The notes beneath the pieces are model-generated. The model was not told the origin of the DNA, made no database searches, and worked only from the letters and a program-made list of their open reading frames with translations. The position numbers were made by a program, and so were the translations under genes. This document shows, one piece after another, positions 51,595 to 60,155 of a stretch of DNA of 64,000 nt. The DNA comes from Streptomyces filamentosus (GTDB taxonomy: Bacteria > Actinomycetota > Actinomycetes > Streptomycetales > Streptomycetaceae): the NCBI RefSeq assembly GCF_014654895.1, contig NZ_BNBE01000003.1, positions 524,501 to 588,500 of the forward strand, read 5' to 3'. Each line of letters opens with the position of its first letter. Position 1 is the first letter of the stretch.

Positions 51595-52413
51595 TCAGGG
51601 GGCCGGCGGGGACCAGCGCGGCGCGTCCGCGGTGAAACCGCCGCCCAGGTAGAGGTCGTCCGGACTGCCCTCCGGGGGCAGGCCCTGCTCGGCGATCAGC
51701 TTCCGGGCGTACGCCTCCGAGTCGTCCCGCGGCGCGTAGCCCAGCGCGAGGGCGTCCGAGAGGTCCCACCACGCGCGCGTGTTGGCCGAGGAGCCGTGGA
51801 CCACGGTGTGGCCGACGCCCTCGGCGGTGAGCGCGGCGTGCAGCAGGCGCGCGCAGTCGGCCGGGCTGAGCCAGAGCGAGAGCATCCGGACCGAGGTGGG
51901 CTCGGGGAAGCAGGAGCCGATGCGCACCGAGACGGTCTCGATGCCGTGCCGGTCCCAGTAGAGCTGCGCCAGGTCCTCGCCGAAGCACTTGGAGAGGCCG
52001 TAGAAGGTGTCGGGCCGGTGCGGGGTGGTGACCGGCACGAGCGGCTCGCCGTCCGCCGGGCGGCGGGTGAAGCCGACGGCGTGGTTGCTGGAGGCGAAGA
52101 CGACCCGCCGCACGCCCTCCTCGCGGACGGCCTCGTAGAGGTGGTGGAGGCCGGTGACGTTGGCGGCGACGATCGCGTCGAAGTCCGCCTCCTGGGAGAT
52201 GCCGGCCAGGTGCACGACCGCGTCGACCCCGCGCACCGCCTCGCGCAGGGCCGCGCGGTCGGAGAGGTCCGCGAGGATCGCGTCCGGGGCGCCGGGCACC
52301 GGCACGGCGTCGAGCAGCCGGAGCGCGTGGCCGTGGGCGGGGAGCAGGTCCCGCATGAGGGTGCCGACGCCGCCGGCGGCGCCGGTGAGGAGCAGGGTGC
52401 GGGGTGCGGGCAT
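51595..52413 (-). CDS. NAD-dependent epimerase/dehydratase-family protein, uronate dehydrogenase-like
   Basis: An extended-SDR enzyme of 272 residues. The NAD site LLTGAAGGVGTLMRDLL, VDAVVHLAGISQE and the catalytic Tyr-Lys in YGLSKCFGEDLAQLYWDRHG are intact. The GAAGGVG form and short length resemble uronate dehydrogenase, which oxidises galacturonate or glucuronate to the aldarolactone. The start has GAGGAGAA upstream. It is divergent from the gene at 52706, and both carry near-mirror promoters and one operator copy each. Confidence 0.82.
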   Translation of the reverse strand: MPAPRTLLLTGAAGGVGTLMRDLLPAHGHALRLLDAVPVPGAPDAILADLSDRAALREAVRGVDAVVHLAGISQEADFDAIVAANVTGLHHLYEAVREEGVRRVVFASSNHAVGFTRRPADGEPLVPVTTPHRPDTFYGLSKCFGEDLAQLYWDRHGIETVSVRIGSCFPEPTSVRMLSLWLSPADCARLLHAALTAEGVGHTVVHGSSANTRAWWDLSDALALGYAPRDDSEAYARKLIAEQGLPPEGSPDDLYLGGGFTADAPRWSPPAP

Positions 52414-52540
52414 CGGCGGGTTCTCCTCGGCTGGGGCACGGCTGGGACGGGACGGGGACGCGGACGGGCGCGGCGGGGACGCGAGCGGGTGGGGCGGGGG
52501 TACGGAAAGGACGTGGCCGGCGCGCCGGTCCGGCGGGTCC

Positions 52541-52562
52541 ATTCATGGACGTGGACACGCTA
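52541..52562 (-). promoter_or_regulatory. Operator copy 1 and -10 of the minus-strand promoter
   Basis: ATTCATGGACGTGGACACG (52541-52559) overlaps the predicted start site of the minus-strand promoter, whose -10 TAGCGT is the complement of 52557-52562. It aligns without gaps to operator copy 2 at 52652-52670, sharing TTCATGGAYGTGRAYRCG. Confidence 0.75.
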
Positions 52563-52586
52563 GGGAGGGGCCGGACGGGCCGTCAA
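52557..52586 (-). promoter_or_regulatory. Minus-strand promoter of the epimerase gene
   Basis: TTGACG (complement of 52581-52586), an 18-nt spacer and TAGCGT (complement of 52557-52562). It is a good housekeeping-sigma match and is near mirror to the plus-strand promoter 28 bp away. Confidence 0.78.
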
Positions 52587-52613
52587 GGCGCCTGTCCGCT
52601 GCGGACATCGCCC

Positions 52614-52642
52614 TTGACCCGGCCGGATGGCGGCATTAGCGT
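52614..52642 (+). promoter_or_regulatory. Plus-strand promoter of the gene at 52706
   Basis: TTGACC (52614-52619), a 17-nt spacer and TAGCGT (52637-52642), predicting a start near 52649. The -10 hexamer is identical to that of the divergent promoter. Confidence 0.8.
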
Positions 52643-52651
52643 GCGATCCGC

Positions 52652-52670
52652 GTTCATGGATGTGAATGCG
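52652..52670 (+). promoter_or_regulatory. Operator copy 2, downstream of the plus-strand start site
   Basis: GTTCATGGATGTGAATGCG contains the inverted repeat TTCA-TGGATG-TGAA. It lies where a repressor would block the plus-strand promoter, matching copy 1 at the minus-strand promoter. Confidence 0.75.
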
Positions 52671-52705
52671 TGTCAGCCGTGCGTCGACCCCTCCCGGGAG
52701 CCCCC

Positions 52706-53932
52706 GTGACCACCCTCGCAGCCCCCGCACCCGACGCCTCCGGGGCGGCGGACCGCCCGGCCGGCACGAGCGGAGCCGGGCGGGTGCGGGCCGGGGCCTT
52801 CCTCTATCCCTGGGACGTCGACGGGGACCCCCGCGCCCCCGGACTGCTCGCCGGGCTCGGGGTGCGGCAGGTCACCCTCGCCGCCGCCTACCACGCGACC
52901 CGGGCGCTCACCCCCCGCCACCCGGGCCACCGGGTCGTCACCGCCGGACACGCGGCCGTGCTCTACCCGCCGGACCCGGCCCGCTGGGCGGGCCGCCCGC
53001 TCGCCCCGTACCCGGCGGGCGACTGGGCGCCCGGCGACGCCTGGGCGCGGGCCGCCGACGCCCTCGGCGGCACCGGGCTCGCCGTGCACAGCTGGGTGGT
53101 CCTCGCCCACAACTCCCGGCTGGGCGCGGAGCGTCCGGACACCTCCGTCGTCAACGCGTACGGCGACCGCTACCCGTGGGCCCCCTGCGTCGCCCACCCC
53201 GAGGTCCGCGCGCTGCTCGTGGAGCTCGCCGCCGAGGCCGCCGTCCGGCCCGGCGCGGCCGGCACCGAGCTGGAGTCCTGCGGCTGGTACGGCTACGCCC
53301 ACCTGCACGCCCACGACAAGACCGGTGGCGTCCCCCTCGACGACCGCGCCCAGCTGCTGCTCTCGCTCTGCTTCTGCCCCCACTGCCGGGAGGGGTACGC
53401 GGCCGGGGGCGCCGACCCGGAGGAGCTGGCCGCCGCCGTCCGGACCGCCCTCGCCCCCGTCTGGGGCGGCACCGGACCCGCCGGCGGCCTCGGCGCGGGG
53501 GAGGGGCCCGCGCTCGCCTGGCGCGCCCGGACCGCCCGCTCCCTCCAGGAGGCCGCCGTCGCCGCCGTCCGCGCCGCCGCCCCGCCCGGCTTCCGGATCC
53601 TGCTGCACGCCGACCCGGACCCGTACCGCTGCGGCGCCGACGCCGGCACCGACCCCGCGCACGTCCTGGGGACCGCCGACGGCGTGGTGGCCCGCCCCGG
53701 CCGGCTCGCGGCCTTCGCCGCCCACCTGCCGCCGGGCGGCACCCTCGCCGCCAACCTCCCGGTCGTCACCGGCATGGGCGGCGCCCCGGAGCGGCTCGCC
53801 GCCGACGCGCGGCGCGCCCTCGCCGAGGGCGCCACCGAACTCCGCCTCTACCACGCGGGCCTGGCCTCCGACGCCGACCTGGCGGCGGTCCGCGCCGCCC
53901 TGACGGAGCTCGGCCGGGCCGTGTCCCCCTGA
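52706..53932 (+). CDS. Unrecognised protein, possible TIM-barrel glycosidase-like (408 aa)
   Basis: I cannot assign this protein. It begins after a Pro/Ala head with GAFLYPWDVDGDP, then LGVRQVTLAAAYHATRAL, VHSWVVLAHNSRLG, SVVNAYGDRYPWAPC, TELESCGWYGYAHLHAHDKTG, LLLSLCFCPHCREGY (CxxC) and ends with barrel-like strands (FRILLHADPDP, LAANLPVVTGMGG, ATELRLYHAG). Alternating strands and helices with aromatic, Asp, His and Glu-rich loops suggest a TIM-barrel enzyme acting on sugars. GTG 52706 has GGGAG in front; GTG 52670 and 52679 are less likely. Shared regulation with a uronate-dehydrogenase-like gene supports a sugar-acid role. Confidence 0.75.
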   Translation: MTTLAAPAPDASGAADRPAGTSGAGRVRAGAFLYPWDVDGDPRAPGLLAGLGVRQVTLAAAYHATRALTPRHPGHRVVTAGHAAVLYPPDPARWAGRPLAPYPAGDWAPGDAWARAADALGGTGLAVHSWVVLAHNSRLGAERPDTSVVNAYGDRYPWAPCVAHPEVRALLVELAAEAAVRPGAAGTELESCGWYGYAHLHAHDKTGGVPLDDRAQLLLSLCFCPHCREGYAAGGADPEELAAAVRTALAPVWGGTGPAGGLGAGEGPALAWRARTARSLQEAAVAAVRAAAPPGFRILLHADPDPYRCGADAGTDPAHVLGTADGVVARPGRLAAFAAHLPPGGTLAANLPVVTGMGGAPERLAADARRALAEGATELRLYHAGLASDADLAAVRAALTELGRAVSP

Positions 53933-53970
53933 TCCGGCCCGATCGGGCCCGGTCCGAAAGGCACGGCCCG
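53915..53970. terminator. Possible convergent terminator
   Basis: CGGGCCGTG (53915-53923) pairs with CACGGCCCG (53962-53970) around a 38-nt loop holding the palindrome GGCCCGATCGGGCC. It lies between two convergent genes. Confidence 0.4.
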
Positions 53971-53981
53971 GGACGCTCCCC

Positions 53982-55196
53982 TCAGGGCGCGGAGCGGACC
54001 AGGCGGCCGTCCCGGGCCACCACGCGGCCCGCCCGCACCACCAGGTCCCGGTGCGGCTGGTCGATCACGACCTGCGGCAGGCACTCGCCCTCGACCAGCA
54101 TGAAGTCGGCGGGGGATCCCGGCCGCAGGTCCGCGGCGGGCAGACCCATCAGCGCCGCGCCGCCGTGGGCGGCGATGCCGAAGCACGCCTCCAGCTCCTC
54201 GTCGAGCCGGGCGTCCAGGGCCCAGCCCGCCAGCCAGGCGCGGTGCAGCATGTCGCCGTTGCCGTACGGGCTCCAGCTGTCGCGGACGCCGTCCGAGCCC
54301 AGGCCGACCGTCACCCCGCGCTCGGCGAGCCGCCGGAAGGGCAGGACCGTCGTCTCGCCCAGGGCGACCGTGGTCAGCGCGACCCCGGCCTCCGCCAGCA
54401 GGTCGGCCGTCTCGTCCAGCGCGCGGCCGGACAGGCCCGCGACGGCGAAGGCGTGCGCCACCGCCACCTTGCCGCCCAGCCCGGCCGCGCGGGTGCGGGC
54501 GGCGATGTCCCGGATCACCGCGAGGCCCGGCTCGCCCCGGTCGTGCAGGTGGATGTCGAGGCCCAGGCCGTGCTTCTCGGCCAGCCCGAAGACCAGGCCG
54601 AGCTGGTCGCCCTCCCGGTCGCCCGTGGCGTCGAAACCGGTCGGGTCGATGCCGCCGACGTGGCTGACCAGACCGCTCGCCGCCGCCTCCGCGAGCAGCT
54701 CCGCCGCGCCCGGGGTGCGCACCACGCCGTGCTGCGGGAAGGCGACCAGCTCGACGTCGACGATCCCGGCGAGCGCCGCGGCCGCCGCCGCGACGCCCTC
54801 CACGCAGGACAGGCCGTAGGCCGGGGCGACGTCCGCGTGGGCCCGCATGGCGCGGGTGCCCCGGGCCGCCGCGTGGGACATCAGGCGCAGCGCCCGCTCG
54901 CCCACCGGGGTGGGCAGCGACCGGGCCAGGTCCACGTCCCCCGCCACGTACTCGGCGATGCCCCCGGCGGGGCGGCGGCGGTACCAGGGCTCGCCCCAGG
55001 AGGTCTTGTCCGGGTGGACGTGCGCGTCGACGAGGGTCGGCAGGGCGAGCCGCCCGCCGCCGTCCACCCGCTCGACGGCCGCGCCCTCGGGGAGCTCCGC
55101 GACGAGCACCCCGTCGACGGCGATCAGGTCGCCGGCCGGGCCGCCGAGGGGCCGGACGTTCTGGAAGAGGGTGGCGCTGCGGGGCGTGGGGCTCAC
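53982..55196 (-). CDS. Cytosine deaminase-like metal-dependent amidohydrolase
   Basis: An amidohydrolase of 404 residues in the cytosine deaminase (CodA-like) group. Metal ligands are in VDAHVHPDK (HxH), HLHDRGEP, VAHAFAVAGLS and the final Asp in GLGSDGVRDSWSPYGNGDML. It therefore likely deaminates or opens a heterocyclic ring such as a pyrimidine or related compound; the substrate is not decided. GTG 55196 has AAGGAGA 4 nt upstream, better than ATG 55214. A TGGTATACCA palindrome lies 32 nt further upstream. Confidence 0.85.
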   Translation of the reverse strand: MSPTPRSATLFQNVRPLGGPAGDLIAVDGVLVAELPEGAAVERVDGGGRLALPTLVDAHVHPDKTSWGEPWYRRRPAGGIAEYVAGDVDLARSLPTPVGERALRLMSHAAARGTRAMRAHADVAPAYGLSCVEGVAAAAAALAGIVDVELVAFPQHGVVRTPGAAELLAEAAASGLVSHVGGIDPTGFDATGDREGDQLGLVFGLAEKHGLGLDIHLHDRGEPGLAVIRDIAARTRAAGLGGKVAVAHAFAVAGLSGRALDETADLLAEAGVALTTVALGETTVLPFRRLAERGVTVGLGSDGVRDSWSPYGNGDMLHRAWLAGWALDARLDEELEACFGIAAHGGAALMGLPAADLRPGSPADFMLVEGECLPQVVIDQPHRDLVVRAGRVVARDGRLVRSAP

Positions 55197-55227
55197 GGGG
55201 TCTCCTTCGGGCATGTGCGGACCCTTT

Positions 55228-55237
55228 TGGTATACCA
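55228..55237. promoter_or_regulatory. TGGTATACCA palindrome upstream of the amidohydrolase gene
   Basis: A perfect 10-bp palindrome in an AT-richer patch (TTTTGGTATACCATGT), 32 nt before the GTG start. GGTATACC-type sites are used by GntR-family regulators. It lies in the 76-bp gap below the phosphatase operon. Confidence 0.5.
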
Positions 55238-55272
55238 TGTTGTCCTCGGGGTCCGGCAGGGCCGCGCCCCCC

Positions 55273-58062
55273 TCACCAGGCGAGCTTCTCCAGCGCGTCC
55301 AGGTCCAGGGCCGCCGCGGGCCCCGGCTCCGCCCCGCCGCCCTCCCCGCCGGCCCCTTCCCCGCCGTCCGGCCCCACCCGCAGCTCCGCCCAGATCGTCT
55401 TCCCCCGCCGCCCGTACCGGGTGCCCCACCGCTCCGCGAACCGCGCCACCAGGTACAGCCCCCGCCCGCCCTCGTCGGTGTCCGCCGCGTGCCGCAGGTG
55501 CGGCGAGGTGCTGCTGCCGTCCGACACCTCGCACACCAGCCGCCGGTCGTACAGCAGCCGCACCCGCACCGGATCCGCCCCGTACCGCACCGCGTTGGTG
55601 ACCAGCTCGCTCAGGATCAGCTCCACCGCGTACGCCGTCTCCTCCAGGCCCCACTCGACGAGCTTGGCCGCCGCCGCGTTCCGCACCGGCGACACCGCCG
55701 CCGGGTCCCGCGCCACCTCCCACTCGGCGATCCGGTCCGCCGGCAGCCGCCGGGTCCGCGCCACGAGCAGCGCGATGTCGTCCCGGGGCGCCGGCGACAA
55801 CAGGCTCGCCAGCACGTCCGCACAGGTCTGCTCGGGACTCCGGTCCGGCCGCTCCAGCGTCCGGCGCAGCAGCCGCAGCCCCGTCCCCACGTCCCGCCCG
55901 TGGTCCTCCAGGAGCCCGTCCGTGAACAGCACCAGCCTGCTGCCCTCCGGCAGCCGCAGCTCCGTCGACTCGAAGGGCACGTCCCCCAGCCCGAGCCCCA
56001 GCGGCACCCCCGGCGACAGCGGCGGGAACTCCACCCGCCCCTCGGCGTCGACCACCGCGGGCCCCGGATGCCCCGCGCTCGCCACCGTGCACACCCCGGA
56101 CGCCGGATCGTAGATCGCGTACAGACAGGTCGCGCCGGTGATGCTCTCCTCCCGCCGCCCCCGGCCGCCGCCCGGCGCGCCCGCCGGCTCCGCCTCCTCG
56201 TCGATCCGCCCGGTCAGCTCGTCCAGGTGCCCCAGGATCTCGTCCGGCGGCACGTCCAGCGTCGAGAAGTTGTGCACCGCCGTCCGCAGCCGCCCCATCG
56301 TCGCCGCCGCGTGCAGCCCGTGCCCCACCACGTCGCCCACCACCAGCGCCACCCGCGCCCCCGGCAGCGGGATCACGTCGAACCAGTCGCCGCCCACCCC
56401 CGCCTTCGCCGGCAGATAGCGGTACGCCACCTCCACCGCGTCCTGCTCGGGCAGCACCCGCGGCAGCAGGCTCCGCTGGAGCGTCACCGCCATCGCGTGC
56501 TCCCGGGTGAACCGGCGGGCGTTGTCCACGGCCACCGCCGCCCGCGCCGCCAGCTCCTCCGCGAACTCCACGTCCTCCGCCCCGAACGGCTCCGCCGTGT
56601 CCGCCCGCCAGAAGTTCGCCATCCCCAGCACCACGCCCCGGGCCAGCAGCGGCACCGTCAGCAGCGAGTGCATGCCGTACGCCAGCGCCCGCGCCGCCCC
56701 CTCCGGGTCCTGCGCCCGCCAGCCTTCCGCCGCCGCCAGCACCGGCTGCACCACCGCGCGCCCCTCCGCCAGCGCCGTCGCCATCGGCGTGCTCGGCACG
56801 TGGAACCGGATCACCTCGCCCACCCGCTGGAGCGGCTGCTCCGGCCGCACCCCGCTCAGCGCGGTCCTGCGCATCTCCGCCAGCGTCGCGTCCTGCGGCG
56901 GCTCCTCGCCCCGCAGCACCGGTTCGAGCAGCTCCACGGTGGCGAAGTCCGCGAACCTCGGCACCGCCACCTCCGCCAGCTCCTCCGCCGTCCGGACCAC
57001 CTCCAGGGTCGTCCCGATCCGCACCCCCGCCTCGTACAGCAGCTGGAGCCGGCCCCGCGCCACCTCCGCCCGCCCGGCCAGCGCCGCCAGCTCGGTGGTG
57101 TCCCGCATCGTCATCACGCTGCCCGACCTCGCCTCGTCCGGCACGGTCGGCCGCACGCTCACCGCGAGCAGCCGGTCACCCGCCCGGTGCACCTCGTCCG
57201 TCGCGGTCCGCCCCGACTCCAGGAGCTCCACCGTGCGGGGGTCGAGCCCCAGCTCCGCGAGCGGCCGCCGCTCGGCGTCCGCCGGCAGCCCCAGCAGCCG
57301 CCGCGCCTCGTCGTTGACGAGCACCAGCCGCCCGTCCGCGCCGACGATCACCACCCCCTCGCGGACCGCGTGCAGCACCGCCTCGTGGTGCTCCTTCATC
57401 CGGGTCATCTCGGCCGGGCCCAGGCCGTGCGTCTGCCGCCGCAGCCGCCGCGCCACCAGCCCCGCCCCGCCCAGCGCCAGCAGCAGCGCCCCGCCGCCCG
57501 CCGCCAGCAGCACCACGAGCCGGCCCTCCACCGCCCCCCTGAGCGACTGCACCTCGATGCCGCTCGTCACCATGCCGACGATCCGGCCGTCGTCGTCCAC
57601 CACCGGCACCACGGCCCGCACCGCGTCGTTCGGCGCGCCCCGGAAGGTCTCCGTGTACGACTCGCCGTCCACCGCCGCCCGGGACAGGTCCCCGGTCGCC
57701 TTCCGGCCGATCAGCCCGCTCTCCGCGTCCGTGTACCGCACCCCGTCCGGGCCGAGGACCGCGACGAAGTCCACCCCGGTCGCCACCCGCGTCTGCTCCG
57801 CCCGCTCCTGGAGCGCCGCCGTCGGGTCCGGCGACTCCAGGGCCGCGTCCACCCCGGGCGCCTTCGCGAAGGCCTCCGCGACCGCCAGCGACCGCGTCCG
57901 GGCGTCCTGGAGCACGTCCTGCCGGGCCTGCCGGAAGGTGACGAGCACCGCCGCCACGATCACCAGCAGCGCCACCAGCGCCTCCAGGGCGAAGACCTGT
58001 CCCGCCAGGCTCCGCAGCCCGGTGCCGTCCCCCCGCCGCGGCCGGCCCCGGCGGGCCCTCAT
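55273..58062 (-). CDS. Multi-domain sensor SpoIIE/PP2C phosphatase with anti-sigma kinase-like domain
   Basis: A 929-residue membrane-linked regulator. Two membrane helices (about 25-45 and 190-215) flank an extracytoplasmic sCache-type sensor (AVAEAFAKAPGVDAAL, VRYTDAESGLIGRKATG). Then come PAS (about 230-330), GAF (about 345-510), a SpoIIE PP2C phosphatase (LQRSLLP, VGGDWFDVIPL, VVGDVVGHGLHAAATM, SAGHPGPAV, FTDGLLEDH) and a C-terminal HATPase of the RsbW type (LILSELVTNAVRYGADPV, DEGGRGLYLV). It probably controls partner switching of anti-anti-sigma factors through both dephosphorylation and phosphorylation. Its ATG overlaps the stop of the next phosphatase gene (ATGA). Confidence 0.94.
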   Translation of the reverse strand: MRARRGRPRRGDGTGLRSLAGQVFALEALVALLVIVAAVLVTFRQARQDVLQDARTRSLAVAEAFAKAPGVDAALESPDPTAALQERAEQTRVATGVDFVAVLGPDGVRYTDAESGLIGRKATGDLSRAAVDGESYTETFRGAPNDAVRAVVPVVDDDGRIVGMVTSGIEVQSLRGAVEGRLVVLLAAGGGALLLALGGAGLVARRLRRQTHGLGPAEMTRMKEHHEAVLHAVREGVVIVGADGRLVLVNDEARRLLGLPADAERRPLAELGLDPRTVELLESGRTATDEVHRAGDRLLAVSVRPTVPDEARSGSVMTMRDTTELAALAGRAEVARGRLQLLYEAGVRIGTTLEVVRTAEELAEVAVPRFADFATVELLEPVLRGEEPPQDATLAEMRRTALSGVRPEQPLQRVGEVIRFHVPSTPMATALAEGRAVVQPVLAAAEGWRAQDPEGAARALAYGMHSLLTVPLLARGVVLGMANFWRADTAEPFGAEDVEFAEELAARAAVAVDNARRFTREHAMAVTLQRSLLPRVLPEQDAVEVAYRYLPAKAGVGGDWFDVIPLPGARVALVVGDVVGHGLHAAATMGRLRTAVHNFSTLDVPPDEILGHLDELTGRIDEEAEPAGAPGGGRGRREESITGATCLYAIYDPASGVCTVASAGHPGPAVVDAEGRVEFPPLSPGVPLGLGLGDVPFESTELRLPEGSRLVLFTDGLLEDHGRDVGTGLRLLRRTLERPDRSPEQTCADVLASLLSPAPRDDIALLVARTRRLPADRIAEWEVARDPAAVSPVRNAAAAKLVEWGLEETAYAVELILSELVTNAVRYGADPVRVRLLYDRRLVCEVSDGSSTSPHLRHAADTDEGGRGLYLVARFAERWGTRYGRRGKTIWAELRVGPDGGEGAGGEGGGAEPGPAAALDLDALEKLAW

Positions 58063-60155
58063 CCGGTGCTCCGGGCGATCAGCAGGGCCACGTCGTCCGG
58101 GGCGCCGGGACGGCGCAGCCGCCGCAGCAGCCGGTCGCAGCTCTCCTCCAGGGACAGGCCCCGGGTCTCCTCGACCAGCCGGACGAGCAGCGCCAGCCGC
58201 TCGTCGATGGGGGCGTCCCGGGTCTCGATCAGCCCGTCCGTGTACAGCACCAGCCGGTCGCCCCGCCGGAACGGCACCCGCGTCGTGCGGAAGGCGCCCC
58301 CGCCGACCCCCAGCGGCACCCCGGTGCCCACCCCGACCAGCTCGGCCGGGCCGTCCGCCGGGAGCCGCACCGGCGGCAGGTGGCCGGCGTTCGCGATCCG
58401 GCAGCGCTCCCTGCCCGGGTCGTGCACGGCGAACAGGCAGGTGGCGATGGAGTGTTCGGGGGCGACCGTGATCCGGTCCAGGTGGCGCAGCACCTGCGCG
58501 GGGGAGAGGTCCAGGTCGGCGAAGGCGCGGGTGGCGGTCCGCAGCCCGCCCATGGTGGCCGCCGCGTCGATGCCGCTGCCCATCACGTCCCCCACCACCA
58601 GGGCGGTCCGGTCGCCGGGCAGCGCGATCACGTCGTACCAGTCGCCGCCGACCTCGTGGGACGCCTGGGCCGGCTGGTAGCGGACCGCCGTCTCCAGGCC
58701 GGGCCGGACCGGCGGCGGCCCCGGCAGCAGGCTCCGCTGGAGGGTCACCGCCGCGTTCCGCGCGCTCTGGTACCAGCGGGCGTTGTCGATGCCGACCGCC
58801 GCCCGGGCCGCCAGCTCCACGGCGAGCAGCACGTCGTCCGCGTCGAAGGGCAGCGGATGGTGCCGGTCCCGCTTCAGGTCGAGCGCCCCGAGCACCTCGC
58901 CGCGCGCGATCAGCGGCACCGCCAGGTACGAGTGGACCCCGGCCCGCGCCAGCTGCCGGGCCGCCTCGGGACCGCGCGCGATCCGCTGCAGGTCCGCCGG
59001 GCCGACCCGGGCCACCAGGACCGGCCGCCCGGTGCGCACGCAGCGGGTGACCAGCCGGTCCGCCCCGTACGCCGCGACCGAACCGGGCGGGTCGGCGGCG
59101 GGCAGCGCCTCCGTCTCGTGCCCGGCCTTCACCGCGAGCGCCCGGAAGAGCGCCGGGCCCCGGCCGGGGGAGTCCGGCGCGCGCAGCGAGAGCACCGAGT
59201 CGAGGACGTCGACGGCGGCCACGTCGGCGAGGGCCGGCACCACCACCGACGCCAGCTCGGCCGCGGTCCGCTCCACCTCCAGGGTGGTGCCGACCCGGGC
59301 GGAGGCGTCCGCGATCAGCGCGAGCCGCCGCCGGGACCGGTCGGCCTCCGCGTCCGCGCGGTGCCGCTCGGTCACGTCGGTCACCCAGGCCGCCACCCCG
59401 AGGACCCGGTCCGCGGCCGTCTCCAGGCGGTAGAACGACACCGCCCAGGCGTGCTCGCCGCCGCCCGGGTCGGACGGGGTGGTGCCCATCGCCCGCAGGC
59501 CGAGGAGCGGCCGGCCGGTCTCCAGGACCTGCCGGGCCGCCGCTTCCAGCGGCGCCGCGTCCACCCCGGTCAGCACCTCGGAGGGGAGCCGCCCCAGGTG
59601 CAGCGCCGCCGGCACCCCGTTGAACCGTTCGAGGGCCGGGTTGACCAGGGCGTAGCGCAGCTCGGTGTCGAGGACCGCGAGGCCGATCGGGGACTGCGAC
59701 ACCAGCCGGTCGGAGAGGGCCAGCTCCGTCTCCACCCGGGCGACCGCGCTCCGGTCGGCGGCGATGCCGAGCGCGTACAGGTCGCCCAGGTCATCGGTGA
59801 GCCGCATGTTGCGGAACTCCACCTCGCGGGTCGAGCCGTCCTTGTGCCGCACGGGGAAGGTGCCCGCCCAGGTCGTGCCGCCGCGCAGCACCTCGCCGAA
59901 GAGCCGCACGGCCTCGGTCCGGTGCTCCTCGCCGACGATCAGCCGGGCCACGTACCGCCCCAGGGCCTCGTCGGCGCGGTAGCCGAAGAGGTCCTCCGCC
60001 TGCGGGCTCCACAGCACGATCCGGCCGGCCGCGTCCACCACGACGGCGGCCACCCCGAGCACGTCGAGCAGCCCCCGCGCGTCGAAGCCCGGCCCGCCGG
60101 GCACCCGGAGGCGCCCCTCGTCCGTCCCCGTCCCGGGAAAGGAACCGGCCGTCAC
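58059..60155 (-). CDS. PAS/GAF sensor SpoIIE/PP2C phosphatase, cytosolic
   Basis: A 698-residue soluble phosphatase: two PAS domains (AGRIVLWSPQAEDLFGYRADEAL at about 35-60; SPIGLAVLDTELRYALVNPALERF at about 150-175), a GAF domain (VGTTLEVERTAAELASVVVP onward), then PP2C (LQRSLLPGPPP, VGGDWYDVIALPGD, VVGDVMGSGIDAAATMGGL, IANAGHLPPVRL, YTDGLIETRD). It lacks the HATPase seen in its partner. GTG 60155 has GGAGG 4 nt upstream. It overlaps the MFS gene stop (GTGA) and the start of the 929-residue phosphatase, so the three are co-translated. Confidence 0.93.
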   Translation of the reverse strand: MTAGSFPGTGTDEGRLRVPGGPGFDARGLLDVLGVAAVVVDAAGRIVLWSPQAEDLFGYRADEALGRYVARLIVGEEHRTEAVRLFGEVLRGGTTWAGTFPVRHKDGSTREVEFRNMRLTDDLGDLYALGIAADRSAVARVETELALSDRLVSQSPIGLAVLDTELRYALVNPALERFNGVPAALHLGRLPSEVLTGVDAAPLEAAARQVLETGRPLLGLRAMGTTPSDPGGGEHAWAVSFYRLETAADRVLGVAAWVTDVTERHRADAEADRSRRRLALIADASARVGTTLEVERTAAELASVVVPALADVAAVDVLDSVLSLRAPDSPGRGPALFRALAVKAGHETEALPAADPPGSVAAYGADRLVTRCVRTGRPVLVARVGPADLQRIARGPEAARQLARAGVHSYLAVPLIARGEVLGALDLKRDRHHPLPFDADDVLLAVELAARAAVGIDNARWYQSARNAAVTLQRSLLPGPPPVRPGLETAVRYQPAQASHEVGGDWYDVIALPGDRTALVVGDVMGSGIDAAATMGGLRTATRAFADLDLSPAQVLRHLDRITVAPEHSIATCLFAVHDPGRERCRIANAGHLPPVRLPADGPAELVGVGTGVPLGVGGGAFRTTRVPFRRGDRLVLYTDGLIETRDAPIDERLALLVRLVEETRGLSLEESCDRLLRRLRRPGAPDDVALLIARSTG

